Source of the DNA: Sphingobium indicum B90A
Lineage (GTDB): Bacteria; Pseudomonadota; Alphaproteobacteria; Sphingomonadales; Sphingomonadaceae
Length of the DNA: 64,000 bases
Assembly (NCBI RefSeq): GCF_000264945.2
Contig: NZ_CP013070.1
Coordinates: 1,426,001-1,490,000, forward strand
Direction of reading: 5' to 3'
Below, piece after piece: positions 8,329 through 15,915 of the stretch. Both the position numbers and the translations under genes were made by a program. The notes below the pieces were generated by a model. The model was not told the origin of the DNA, did not search any database, and saw nothing but the letters and a program-made list of their open reading frames with translations. Positions within the stretch are counted from its first letter, which is position 1, and each line of letters starts with the position of its first letter.

Positions 8329-9579
8329 ATGAAGTTCACGCGTCCATGGATCCTCGCCGGCCTGCTGCTGACCGCACCGGGCGCGCAGGCGCAGTTGCTG
8401 CCCGCGCCGGGCGGCGCCCTGGGCCAGGTGAGCGGCCAGGCGGGCGGCGTGGCGCCGCATGTGCTGGACCGGGTGGAAGGCACGCTGGACCAGGCGGGGA
8501 TCGACCGGCTGTCGCCTGCGCGCCTGGCCGACCGGCTGGTTGCGGCGCGGGCGGCGCGGATCGACGATCTGCTGCGGCGGCACGCCGATTCGGTGGAACT
8601 GGACGACCGGCGCGAACCGGCGCGGCGCGGGGTCATATTGCTGACCGGGGCGCGGGCGGAAAGCGTCGCAGCCTTGCGTTCCGCCGGCTATGGCGTGGAA
8701 AATGCCGCCATAGAGGGGCTGGACCTCAGCGTCACCCGCCTGACCGTGCCGCAGGGCCGCAGCCTGTCGCGGGCGTTGAAGCAAGTCCGGTCCCTCGCTC
8801 CAGAGGCGCAGGCCAGCGCCGACAATCTCTATTTCCCCAGCGGCGCCTCCATCGGCCTTGCCGCCGCCGCGCTTGCGGAAACCGGGCCGGTGCGGGGCAA
8901 GGCGGCGGGACTGATCGACGGCGGCGTGGCGCGCCATCCGGCCCTGAGCGGCCCGATCGAGCAGCGCGGCTTTGCCCGAGGCGCTCCCCGCGCCAGCGCG
9001 CATGGGACGGCGGTCGCCTCCCTCATCAGCGGGACGACCGGCATAAGGGGCGCGGCGCCCGGCGCACCCCTGCTGGTGGCCGATATATATGGCGACGATC
9101 CGGCGGGCGGCGGCGCCTTTGCGATGGCGCGGGCGCTGGGATGGATGGCGGCGCGCGGGGCCGATGTGGTGACGGTCAGCCTGGTGGGACCGGACAATCC
9201 CCTGCTGGCAGGCGCGATCCGGCTGGCGCGGGAACGCGGCGTGTCCGTCGTCGCGGCGGTCGGCAATGACGGACCGGCCGCGCCGCCGGCCTATCCGGCC
9301 TCTTATGCCGGGGTGATCGCCGTCACCGGGATAGACGGGCGGGGCCGCGTCCTGCCGGAGGCCGGGCGAGCGCGCCATGTCGATTTCGCCGCGCCGGGGG
9401 CGGACATGAATGCGGCCCGCACCGATGGCGGCAAGGGCAAGGTTCGCGGCACGTCCTTCGCTGCGCCGCTGGTCGCCGGGCGGCTGTTCGCCACCGGCAG
9501 CCTGGCGGCCCTGCGGGCGGAGGCGAAGCGGGGCGGCCGCCTTAGCGTCGTTTGCGGGAATTGCAGAAATAACGACTGA
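8329..9579 (+). CDS. Secreted S8 (subtilisin-like) serine protease
   Basis: A 416-residue exported protease. Signal peptide MKFTRPWILAGLLLTAPGAQA is followed by a proregion of about 165 residues and the S8 fold. The catalytic triad is visible: Asp197 (GLIDGGV), His225 (SAHGTAVASLISG) and Ser376 (GTSFAAPLVAG), with oxyanion Asn313 (VGNDG). The Asp motif is shorter than the usual D-T/S-G form. GGGAGG lies seven bases before the ATG at 8329. It is divergent from an ECF sigma/anti-sigma operon and followed by a glycine-rich secreted protein gene, so it may belong to an envelope-stress or surface-remodelling regulon. The C-terminus ends VVCGNCRNND, possibly a disulfide. Confidence 0.87.
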   Translation: MKFTRPWILAGLLLTAPGAQAQLLPAPGGALGQVSGQAGGVAPHVLDRVEGTLDQAGIDRLSPARLADRLVAARAARIDDLLRRHADSVELDDRREPARRGVILLTGARAESVAALRSAGYGVENAAIEGLDLSVTRLTVPQGRSLSRALKQVRSLAPEAQASADNLYFPSGASIGLAAAALAETGPVRGKAAGLIDGGVARHPALSGPIEQRGFARGAPRASAHGTAVASLISGTTGIRGAAPGAPLLVADIYGDDPAGGGAFAMARALGWMAARGADVVTVSLVGPDNPLLAGAIRLARERGVSVVAAVGNDGPAAPPAYPASYAGVIAVTGIDGRGRVLPEAGRARHVDFAAPGADMNAARTDGGKGKVRGTSFAAPLVAGRLFATGSLAALRAEAKRGGRLSVVCGNCRNND

Positions 9580-9604
9580 TTTTCAAGTGCTTGAAAATTT
9601 TTTT
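9580..9604 (+). terminator. AT-rich inverted repeat followed by T7 after the S8 protease gene
   Basis: TTTTCAAG (9580-9587) and CTTGAAAA (9590-9597) pair perfectly around TG, and are followed by seven T residues (9598-9604). The repeat starts at the base after the stop codon. The two-base loop and weak stem make it unusual as an intrinsic terminator; an operator is the alternative. Confidence 0.45.
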
Positions 9605-9679
9605 CGGCACGGCGGGATTAAATCGCATCGCCCTCACGTTGTCTTGTCATCGGATCGACAACGAACAAGGAGACGATCG

Positions 9680-10363
9680 ATGAAAGTCAAGTTCCTGATT
9701 GCAACCGCCGCTCTTGCCGCCATGACGGCCGCGCCCGCCTCTGCCCAATTGCTGGGCGGCGGTGGCGGCGGCATGCTGGGCGGCGGCCTGGGCGGCGCGC
9801 TGGGTGGCGCGGGCGGATCGCTGGGCGGCACGCTGGGCGGATCTGGCGGCATCGGCCTGGACCGCAGCATCGACCTGGAAAATGGCCGCGTCGGCGCCAG
9901 CGGCTCGGGCCATGGCAGCGGCAGCGGTTCCGCATCCGGCTCGGTCAGCCGCCACGGCAAGAGCCACGGCGGCAGCGCTTCGGGTTCCGCCGGCGGATCG
10001 GCGGGCGGCAGCCTGACCGCCGACACGCTGGGGACCGGCGATGTGCGCAACGCCGTGGGCGGCCTGCGCGACCAGGCCGGCAGCACGGTCGGCGCAGCGC
10101 GGGATCGCGCCGCCGGGACCGCCGCCAAGGCCAAGGACCGCGCCAGCGCCACCGCAGGGGCAGCGCGGGACCGCACCGCAAATGCCGTGGGCCGGACCCG
10201 CTCGATAGCCGGCAATGCCGCCGGCAGCGCTGCCGGCGCAGCCAGCGGCGCAGCGAACGGCGCGGGCGGCATCGCCTCGGTGGATGCGGCCGGGCAACTC
10301 TCCGGCAGCGGACAGGCCTCTGGTTCGGGCAGCACCGCATCTTCGGATCAGGCGGCCGACTGA
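9680..10363 (+). CDS. Secreted Gly/Ala/Ser-rich low-complexity protein
   Basis: A 227-residue protein of unknown function with a clear signal peptide (MKVKFLIATAALAAMTAAPASA). The mature part has three low-complexity zones: a Gly/Leu-rich repeat (about residues 24-55, GGGLGGALGG-like), a Gly/Ser/His zone (about 75-110), and an Ala-rich charged zone with repeated GAARDRAAGTAAKAKDRAS-like units (about 137-175). The end returns to Gly/Ser repeats. AAGGAGA precedes the ATG at good spacing. A structural surface or matrix protein is plausible. Its position next to a secreted protease and an ECF system suggests, but does not show, a shared regulon. Confidence 0.75.
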   Translation: MKVKFLIATAALAAMTAAPASAQLLGGGGGGMLGGGLGGALGGAGGSLGGTLGGSGGIGLDRSIDLENGRVGASGSGHGSGSGSASGSVSRHGKSHGGSASGSAGGSAGGSLTADTLGTGDVRNAVGGLRDQAGSTVGAARDRAAGTAAKAKDRASATAGAARDRTANAVGRTRSIAGNAAGSAAGAASGAANGAGGIASVDAAGQLSGSGQASGSGSTASSDQAAD

Positions 10364-10677
10364 CCCCGCGCGGAGGCGGCCTGTCCCCGACCGGCTTTCA
10401 GCCGCATGGCCGCCTCACCGCCTGATCGAAGGCCGGCGATCATGGAGCGCCCTGCGTCAAATCGGACGCGACGCGCTCCAGGGTCGCCGGCCTTCCCCTT
10501 TTTCAAACCGAAGGCTGAAATCCTTTGATCCGAACGGTTTGAGATGATGGTGCTTTTCATGGCATCCCTAAGCGTTTAGATCGGTATGTCAGATGGTTCC
10601 GGCCGGCGACGTCGACTGGGGCCAAGGATCGCCAAAGGTGCGTCAAGGCGCCGAATATTGAAGAGATACAGGACTGA
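10364..10677. other. Intergenic region with a nested hairpin, otherwise no gene seen
   Basis: This 314-base gap between the glycine-rich protein gene and the PilZ gene holds one strong nested hairpin (described separately) and a weaker AAACCG...CGGTTT repeat at about 10505-10540. No credible reading frame with a ribosome site was found. The segment 10540-10677 should contain the PilZ promoter, but no clear -35/-10 pair could be assigned. Confidence 0.6.
10429..10503 (+). terminator. Three-tier nested hairpin followed by T5 (terminator or small RNA 3' end)
   Basis: Three nested perfect stems stack: AAGGCCGGCGA (10429-10439) with TCGCCGGCCTT (10484-10494), TGGAGCG (10443-10449) with CGCTCCA (10474-10480), and GCGTC (10454-10458) with GACGC (10465-10469). 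The outer stem is followed by CCCCTTTTT. This is a strong intrinsic terminator for the upstream gene, and is long enough to be the body of a structured RNA. Confidence 0.7.
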
Positions 10678-11094
10678 ATGTCCGTTTCCGATTCCGATTT
10701 CGCCTCCAACCGGCAATATGACCGCCAGCGCAGGCTGCTGAAGGCGCTCATGCGCCACGCGGATTATGGCGAAATCGACATCCTGGTCCGCGACGTTTCG
10801 GAAATGGGGCTTGGCGGGCGGTGCGATCTCGACCTTGCCGTCGGGGAACGCGTCGTCATCCTCCTGCCCGACTGCCGCCCCGCCCCAGGGAAGATCGCCT
10901 GGCGGAAGGGACAGAGCTTCGGCGTGCAACTGGAGGCGCAGATCAATCCGGAAGCGGTCAGAAGCCGCGCGCCCGCAGATCGCCCGGCCGATGGTTATCA
11001 GGTGCCGGAGGCGTTCCGGCCATCGGGCGAAACGAAGCGGCCGGGGTTCAGGACGCGGGTGCAGGGACCGGACACCAACAATAAATGGCGATGA
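10678..11094 (+). CDS. PilZ-domain protein (c-di-GMP binding)
   Basis: A 138-residue protein whose first 85 residues form a PilZ domain. The c-di-GMP-binding residues are both present: RxxxR in NRQYDRQRRL (about residues 12-16) and DxSxxG in VRDVSEMGLGG (about 39-44). The C-terminal 40 residues are charged and look disordered. It probably links c-di-GMP levels to a surface or motility output; a GGDEF-EAL protein is encoded elsewhere in the window. It converges with ctrA across a shared terminator. Three ATG-like options were not found; the start at 10678 directly follows the stop-like TGA overlap ACTGAATG. Confidence 0.85.
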   Translation: MSVSDSDFASNRQYDRQRRLLKALMRHADYGEIDILVRDVSEMGLGGRCDLDLAVGERVVILLPDCRPAPGKIAWRKGQSFGVQLEAQINPEAVRSRAPADRPADGYQVPEAFRPSGETKRPGFRTRVQGPDTNNKWR

Positions 11095-11151
11095 TCTCGG
11101 CTCCGTCCTGAGCGGGCGACGCCATGTTCGGGCGCCGGGGAGCGCCCAGGA

Positions 11152-11190
11152 AAAAGGCCGGCCATCCCCCAGGGACGCCGGCCTTTTCTT
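11152..11190. terminator. Bidirectional terminator between PilZ gene and ctrA
   Basis: AAAAGGCCGGC (11152-11162) pairs with GCCGGCCTTTT (11177-11187) around a 14-base loop. The A-tract on one side and T-tract on the other let it terminate transcription in both directions. It lies between two convergent genes. Confidence 0.85.
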
Positions 11191-11208
11191 CCGGGCGCCA
11201 TGGCCGGA

Positions 11209-11916
11209 TCAGGCGACCTTGGTCGCGAATTCCTCCGCCTCGTCCGGATCGCGCAGCACATAGCCGCGGCCCCAGACGGTCTCGATATAATTTTCGCCGT
11301 TGCAGGCCAGCGCCAGCTTCTTGCGCAGCTTGCAGATGAAGACGTCGATGATCTTGAGTTCCGGCTCGTCCATGCCGCCATAAAGGTGGTTCAGGAACAT
11401 TTCCTTGGTCAGCGTCGTGCCCTTGCGGAGCGAAAGCAGCTCCAGCATCGCATATTCCTTGCCGGTCAGGTGGACGCGATTGCCGTCCACTTCCACGGTC
11501 TTGGCGTCCAGGTTGACCGCCAGCTTGCCGGTGCGGATGACCGACTGCGAATGGCCCTTGGACCGGCGCACGACCGCGTGGATGCGGGCGATCAGTTCCT
11601 CGCGATGGAACGGCTTGGTCACATAATCGTCCGCGCCGAAGCCGAAGGAGCGGACCTTGCTGTCCATCTCCGCCACGCCGGACAGGATCAGCACCGGCGT
11701 CTGCACCTTGGCGGCGCGGAGCTTCTTGAGCACGTCGTACCCGTGCATGTCCGGCAGGTTCAGGTCGAGGCAGATGATGTCGTAGTCGTAGAGCTTGCCG
11801 AGGTCGAGACCCTCTTCGCCAAGGTCGGTCGTGTAGACGTTGAACCCCTCCGTCGTGAGCATCAGCTCGATCGCCTTCGCGGTCGTCGGTTCGTCTTCGA
11901 TTAGCAGCACGCGCAT
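11209..11916 (-). CDS. ctrA: Cell-cycle response regulator CtrA
   Basis: Master cell-cycle and polarity regulator of alphaproteobacteria, an OmpR/PhoB-type transcription factor that binds TTAA-N7-TTAA sites. The 235-residue protein has a receiver domain ([20 protein letters not shown]; phospho-acceptor Asp51 in [20 protein letters not shown] switch). A winged-helix domain follows, with the CtrA-typical [22 protein letters not shown] and [13 protein letters not shown], ending [13 protein letters not shown]. The ATG at 11916 gives the standard N-terminus; an in-frame start at 12003 adds unrelated residues. The upstream region carries a near-consensus CtrA box and five GANTC sites, consistent with autoregulation and CcrM control. 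In sphingomonads CtrA mainly governs motility and development. Confidence 0.97.
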   Translation of the reverse strand: MRVLLIEDEPTTAKAIELMLTTEGFNVYTTDLGEEGLDLGKLYDYDIICLDLNLPDMHGYDVLKKLRAAKVQTPVLILSGVAEMDSKVRSFGFGADDYVTKPFHREELIARIHAVVRRSKGHSQSVIRTGKLAVNLDAKTVEVDGNRVHLTGKEYAMLELLSLRKGTTLTKEMFLNHLYGGMDEPELKIIDVFICKLRKKLALACNGENYIETVWGRGYVLRDPDEAEEFATKVA

Positions 11917-12006
11917 GTGAAGCCCCTTTGCGTAGCAGTTCCGTCCACCCCCAAAGAACGACGGCCGCACCAATTCATTAACCAAAAAACTTCTGAAGGA
12001 CAAAGG

Positions 12007-12021
12007 TTAATTTTTCGCTAA
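12007..12021. promoter_or_regulatory. Near-consensus CtrA box upstream of ctrA
   Basis: TTAA (12007-12010), seven bases, then CTAA (12018-12021) matches seven of the eight bases of TTAA-N7-TTAA, within the symmetric GGTTA...TAACC. It lies about 90-105 bases upstream of the ctrA start, suggesting autoregulation. A closely similar sequence occurs at 33463-33477. Confidence 0.55.
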
Positions 12022-12036
12022 CCGGCAGAAATCCGC

Positions 12037-12108
12037 GAGTCGCTGGATTTTGAATCTATTTTCAATGTTTTGAAGCCAAAATGATTCAGGCGGAGTCAAT
12101 ATGGATTC
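12037..12108. promoter_or_regulatory. Cluster of five GANTC (CcrM) sites upstream of ctrA
   Basis: GANTC occurs at 12037-12041, 12052-12056, 12083-12087, 12093-12097 and 12104-12108. CcrM methylates this motif, and in Caulobacter the methylation state of the ctrA promoter times its transcription. The cluster lies between ctrA and the LysR gene, 120-190 bases upstream of the ctrA start. It overlaps an AT-rich stretch suitable for a promoter. Confidence 0.65.
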
Positions 12109-12125
12109 GACTTCGAAACGAGCGG

Positions 12126-13019
12126 TCAACATCCATGATGGCGGGTCAGGAAGTCGAGCACCGCATCCACCCGCGCAGGCCGCAGTCGCGATGGCGGCGT
12201 GACGAGGTGAATGCCGAACGGCGGCGGTCGCCAGTCTACCAGTATCTCCTCCAGTTCGCCCGAGGCGATCGCTTCCCCGACGATGAAGTCGGGCAGCCGG
12301 GCGATGCCGACGCCGCTGCGCAGCGCGGGCAGCATCGCCTCCCCGCTGTTGACCGTCAGGCGGGCGCGGACCTGCACCACGACATTCTGCTGGCCCGGCC
12401 CGGAAAAGCGCCAGACGTCGGGCGTCGGCGTGTTGGAATAGCACAGGCAGTCATGGTCGCCGAGGTCGGACGGATGGGTGGGCCGCCCCCTTTCCGCCAG
12501 ATAGGCGGGCGACGCCACGACATGCAGCGTGACGTCGGCCAGGCGCCGGGCGCGCAATGAACTGTCGGGCATGTCGGCGATGCGGATGGTGGCGTCCAGG
12601 CCCATGTCCACCAGGTCGATGCGCGCATCGGACAGGTGCAGGTCGATGTCGACATGCGGATTCTGCTTCGTGAATTCCGCGACCAGCGGCGCGATGCGGA
12701 GCAGGCCGAAGGTCATCGGCGCGCCCAGCCGGACCGTGCCGGAAAGTTCCGCCGTTTCGTCCCTGGCCGCCTCCTCCGCCGCCTGCCCTTCGGAAAGGAT
12801 GCGGGCCGCATGCTCGGCCAGCCGCCTGCCGCTTTCGGTCAGGGCCAGGCGGCGGCTGGTGCGGCTGAACAGGCTGGTGTCCAGATGCTGCTCCAGCCGC
12901 GTCACCGCCTTGGACACGGTGGCCTTCGACACGCTCAGCGCCTTGGCCGCGTCGGTGAAGCTGCGATGCTCCACCACGGCGGCGAACATCGCCCATGCCT
13001 CGAAATCGGGAAGACGCAT
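12126..13019 (-). CDS. LysR-family transcriptional regulator
   Basis: A 297-residue regulator with an N-terminal winged helix-turn-helix (about residues 8-65, AMFAAVVEHRSFTDAAKALSVSKATVSKAVTRLEQHL) and a type 2 periplasmic-binding-like effector domain (about 90-290, SGTVRLGAPMTFGLLRIAP). It is divergent from the pirin gene across 107 bases, the usual arrangement for a LysR regulator and its target. The upstream sequence contains a GAAAC-N5-GTTTC repeat at 13023-13037 that may be part of its operator. The effector is unknown. Confidence 0.92.
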   Translation of the reverse strand: MRLPDFEAWAMFAAVVEHRSFTDAAKALSVSKATVSKAVTRLEQHLDTSLFSRTSRRLALTESGRRLAEHAARILSEGQAAEEAARDETAELSGTVRLGAPMTFGLLRIAPLVAEFTKQNPHVDIDLHLSDARIDLVDMGLDATIRIADMPDSSLRARRLADVTLHVVASPAYLAERGRPTHPSDLGDHDCLCYSNTPTPDVWRFSGPGQQNVVVQVRARLTVNSGEAMLPALRSGVGIARLPDFIVGEAIASGELEEILVDWRPPPFGIHLVTPPSRLRPARVDAVLDFLTRHHGC

Positions 13020-13022
13020 AAG

Positions 13023-13037
13023 GAAACAATCCGTTTC
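13023..13037. promoter_or_regulatory. Small inverted repeat in the LysR-pirin divergent region
   Basis: GAAAC (13023-13027) and GTTTC (13033-13037) flank AATCC immediately upstream of the LysR start. LysR proteins bind interrupted dyads in such regions, and a second AAGAAACGATC copy follows at about 13054-13064. This is a candidate operator only. Confidence 0.35.
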
Positions 13038-13126
13038 AATGCTGCTTATTCAAGAAACGATCCTGATTGCTAGATTGATGGAAAGCAAGCCGGAACCTTC
13101 CGGCAATCCTTCGAAAGGCCTGAGTG

Positions 13127-13846
13127 ATGAGCATGACAGTTGGCAGCCGGATCGACCGCCGGCCCTTCGCCTCGCTCGGCCACGCCGACCATGGCTGGCT
13201 GAATGCGCGGCATCATTTCTCCTTTGCGGACTATTATGATCCGTCCCGCATGCATTGGGGCGCGATCCGGGTATGGAACGACGATGAGATCGGTCCCCGC
13301 TCCGGCTTTCCGCCGCACCCGCACGCGGACATGGAGATCATCACCTATGTCCGCACCGGCGCGATCACCCATCAGGACAGCCTGGGCAACAAGGGCCGCA
13401 CGGAGGCGGGCGACGTGCAGGTGATGAGCGCGGGCAGCGGCATCCGCCACGCGGAATATAATCTGGAGGACGAAACGACGACCCTCTTCCAGATCTGGGT
13501 CATGCCGCGCAGCCGGGGCGGCCAGCCGAGCTGGGGCGCCAAGCCCTTTCCCAAGGGCGATCGGTCGGGCCGGCTGGTGGTGCTGGCGAGCGGCCATGAC
13601 GAGGACAGGGAGGCGCTGCGCATCCGCGCCGACGCCCGGCTGCTGGGCGGCACGGTCAAGGCGGGCGACAGCGTCACCTATGACAGCGCCGAAGGGCGCC
13701 ACCTCTACCTGGTCCCGGCAACCGGCCGGATCGAAATAGACGGCCAACTGTTCGAGGCGCGTGACGGCGCCGCGATCATCGGCGGCGCGCCCATCACCAT
13801 CAAGGCCATCGAGGACGCCGAAATCGTCCTGGTGGACAGCGAATAA
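13127..13846 (+). CDS. Pirin family protein (quercetinase-like)
   Basis: A 239-residue bicupin protein. The N-terminal cupin carries the metal ligands in FPPHPHADMEIITYV (His-x-His) and GSGIRHAEYN, as in E. coli YhhW, which has quercetin 2,3-dioxygenase activity; other pirins act as redox cofactors or regulators. The C-terminal cupin (about residues 155-239) lacks visible ligands, as is usual. AAAGG precedes the ATG at 13127 by nine bases; a GTG one codon upstream is possible. It is probably controlled by the divergent LysR regulator. wrbA follows in the same direction, so the segment may form a redox-stress unit. Confidence 0.9.
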   Translation: MSMTVGSRIDRRPFASLGHADHGWLNARHHFSFADYYDPSRMHWGAIRVWNDDEIGPRSGFPPHPHADMEIITYVRTGAITHQDSLGNKGRTEAGDVQVMSAGSGIRHAEYNLEDETTTLFQIWVMPRSRGGQPSWGAKPFPKGDRSGRLVVLASGHDEDREALRIRADARLLGGTVKAGDSVTYDSAEGRHLYLVPATGRIEIDGQLFEARDGAAIIGGAPITIKAIEDAEIVLVDSE

Positions 13847-13972
13847 GGTCCGTCCCTTCTCCCTCCGGACGGGCCGAAAGGCCGCCCGCGCTTCTCCCCC
13901 CACTCCGGCGCGGGCGGCCAAATTGTTCGAAACCTTTTTACGATCAACGCATTAGAAGAAATGGAGATACGC

Positions 13973-14572
13973 ATGGCAAAGGTTCTGGTTCTCTACTATT
14001 CGTCCTACGGTCATATCGAAACCATGGCGAAGGCCGTGGCGGAAGGCGCGGCGGCCGCCGGCGCGCAGGTCGACATCAAGCGCGTGCCCGAAACGGCGCC
14101 GCTGGAAGTCGCGAAAGCCGCGCATTTCAAGCTCGACCAGGAAGCGCCCGTCGCGGCCGTCGCGGACCTGGCGGATTATGACGCGATCATCATCGGCACC
14201 GGCACCCGCTTTGGCCGCATGTCCAGCCAGATGGCGGCCTTCCTCGACCAGGCCGGCGGCCTTTGGATGCGCGGCGCGCTGAACGGCAAGGTGGGCGGCG
14301 CCTTCACCTCGACCGCCAGCCAGCATGGCGGGCAGGAAACCACCCTGTTCTCGATCATCACCAACCTGCTGCATTTCGGCATGGTGATCGTCGGCCTGGA
14401 CTATGGCTTTGCCGGCCAGATGGGCGTGGACAAGGTCCGCGGCGGAGCGCCCTATGGCGCGACCACGCTGGCCGACGGCGACGGCAGCCGCCAGCCGAGC
14501 GAAGAGGAACTGGACGGCGCGCGCTATCAGGGCCGCCGCATCGCGGAAACGGCGCTGAAGCTGCACGGCTGA
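13973..14572 (+). CDS. wrbA: NAD(P)H:quinone oxidoreductase WrbA
   Basis: Flavodoxin-fold, FMN-dependent enzyme that reduces quinones by two electrons and so limits semiquinone-driven oxidative stress. The 199-residue protein has the phosphate-binding [12 protein letters not shown] (about residues 8-19), [32 protein letters not shown], and [20 protein letters not shown], all WrbA signatures. The length matches the family. The ATG at 13973 has GGAG eight bases upstream; an in-frame ATG at 13961 would overlap that site. A strong terminator follows. Confidence 0.96.
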   Translation: MAKVLVLYYSSYGHIETMAKAVAEGAAAAGAQVDIKRVPETAPLEVAKAAHFKLDQEAPVAAVADLADYDAIIIGTGTRFGRMSSQMAAFLDQAGGLWMRGALNGKVGGAFTSTASQHGGQETTLFSIITNLLHFGMVIVGLDYGFAGQMGVDKVRGGAPYGATTLADGDGSRQPSEEELDGARYQGRRIAETALKLHG

Positions 14573-14579
14573 TGCATGG

Positions 14580-14601
14580 CTGCGCCGTCTATATGGCGCA
14601 G
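14580..14601. repeat. Short hairpin after wrbA
   Basis: CTGCGCC (14580-14586) pairs with GGCGCAG (14595-14601) around an eight-base loop, eight bases after the wrbA stop. It has no T-tract. It may protect the transcript 3' end or assist the terminator that follows. Confidence 0.5.
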
Positions 14602-14637
14602 TCGTTGAGCCTTGGGTCGCAAGGCATCAGCGCAAAG

Positions 14638-14681
14638 GGGGAGCCGGCGCATGGGACTGCGCGTCGGCTCCCCTGTTTTTT
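14638..14681 (+). terminator. Intrinsic terminator downstream of wrbA
   Basis: GGGGAGCCGGCGC (14638-14650) pairs with GCGTCGGCTCCCC (14661-14673) with one mismatch, followed by TGTTTTTT. The stem strength and T-tract fit an intrinsic terminator reading rightward. Confidence 0.85.
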
Positions 14682-14701
14682 GGGGTGAAACGGAGAGCGG
14701 C

Positions 14702-14848
14702 CTAGGGTGTGTGGGGATTCAGTTCAGGGCGCGGCGAAAATAGTGGATTTCGAGAACCGGCGCGCAGCGTACTTAAGTACGTGAGCACCGGAAGCGGAGA
14801 AAGCCGCTATTTGCAGCCCGCCATGGGCTGAATCCCCACACACCCTAG
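14702..14848. mobile_element. MITE-like non-coding element, 147 bp, 21-bp perfect terminal inverted repeats, CTAG ends
   Basis: The ends CTAGGGTGTGTGGGGATTCA(G) at 14702-14722 and its exact complement at 14828-14848 form a perfect 21-base terminal inverted repeat. The interior has no reading frame. It carries a 14-base palindrome CGTACTTAAGTACG (14768-14781) and a subterminal hairpin CAGCCC...GGGCTG (14814-14830). Both ends carry CTAG, which may be a 4-base target duplication as made by some IS5-family elements, and each end carries a GANTC site. A non-autonomous IS derivative is the best reading; no transposase is in the window. Confidence 0.72.
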
Positions 14849-15048
14849 CCGACCGAAGGAAAGCTGAACCGAATCCCGGTTCACGGCGGCCTCCGACACC
14901 CTTCCGCCTCCACTTCCCCCGCACTTCGCCTGCCCGCTGTCGCAGTCGCCATGCGGCTTCCCGCAGCAGCCGGATCAACTTCCTCCCTTCCCTCCGTCCC
15001 CCACCTTGCTCTATGGCGGGGACCGAATTTCCCAAGGGGAACGCCAAC

Positions 15049-15915
15049 TTGATCCTAGACCTTGCCGCCGCCGCTTCGGGCGCCATCCGCTTCGACCAGC
15101 TCGGCCTCAGCCCAGTCGCGCTCGACCTCGGCTTCTTCACGCTGAAATGGTACAGCCTCGCCTATCTGGCGGGCATATTGATCGGCTACTGGTATCTGCT
15201 GAAGCTGATCGCCCAGCCCGGATCGCCTATGGCGCGCCGCCATGCCGACGACATGATCTTCTACGCGACGCTGGGCATCATCATCGGCGGGCGGCTGGCC
15301 TATGTCTTCTTCTACCAGCCCGAAATCCTCCGCAATCCGCTGGACATCTTCAAGCTGTGGAACGGCGGCATGTCCTTCCACGGCGGGGCCATCGGCGTCT
15401 CGCTCGGCATCCTCTACATGGCGCGCAAGGAAAAGCTCAGTTGGCTGCGCATCCATGACTTCGTCGCCTGCTGCGTCCCCTTCGGCCTGTTCTTCGGCCG
15501 CCTCGCCAATTTCGTGAACGGGGAACTCTGGGGCAAGGAGACGGACGTGCCCTGGGCCATAATTTTCCCGACCGGCGGCCCTTTCCCCCGCCATCCCAGC
15601 CAGCTTTACGAAGCCTTCCTCGAAGGCATAGTCCTGTTCCTGATCCTCGCCTTCGCCTTCTGGAAGACCCGCGCCCGCTACAAGCCCGGCATGCTGGTCG
15701 GCATCTTCCTGCTCGGCTACGGCATCTTCCGCTTCGGCGTCGAATATGTGCGGGAGGCGGACGCCCAACTCATGGAATTCGCCGCCCGCACCGGGCTGCA
15801 CATGGGCCAGTGGCTGTGCGTGCCGATGATCCTGGGCGGCCTCTACCTGATCGTCACGGCGAAGGGCCGCCGCGTCCGCGTGGAACCCGTCGCGGGCAGC
15901 GCGAGTGTCAGTTGA
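15049..15915 (+). CDS. lgt: Phosphatidylglycerol--prolipoprotein diacylglyceryl transferase
   Basis: Inner-membrane enzyme that transfers diacylglycerol from phosphatidylglycerol to the lipobox cysteine of prolipoproteins, the first step of lipoprotein maturation. The protein has seven or so membrane segments and the Lgt signature [14 protein letters not shown] (Arg and Asn essential), together with SFHGGAIGV and [12 protein letters not shown]. The TTG start at 15049 is preferred because AAGGGG precedes it at good spacing and it gives the usual short N-terminus (288 residues). An ATG at 15013 would add 12 residues. The stop overlaps the next gene. Confidence 0.95.
   Translation: MILDLAAAASGAIRFDQLGLSPVALDLGFFTLKWYSLAYLAGILIGYWYLLKLIAQPGSPMARRHADDMIFYATLGIIIGGRLAYVFFYQPEILRNPLDIFKLWNGGMSFHGGAIGVSLGILYMARKEKLSWLRIHDFVACCVPFGLFFGRLANFVNGELWGKETDVPWAIIFPTGGPFPRHPSQLYEAFLEGIVLFLILAFAFWKTRARYKPGMLVGIFLLGYGIFRFGVEYVREADAQLMEFAARTGLHMGQWLCVPMILGGLYLIVTAKGRRVRVEPVAGSASVS

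Noticed and set aside
9755..10330. Repeated GGC-rich units resembling an array of direct repeats (CRISPR-like at first sight)
   Set aside because: The repeats are in frame, irregular and encode Gly/Ala/Ser zones of a secreted protein; there are no constant repeats with unique spacers.
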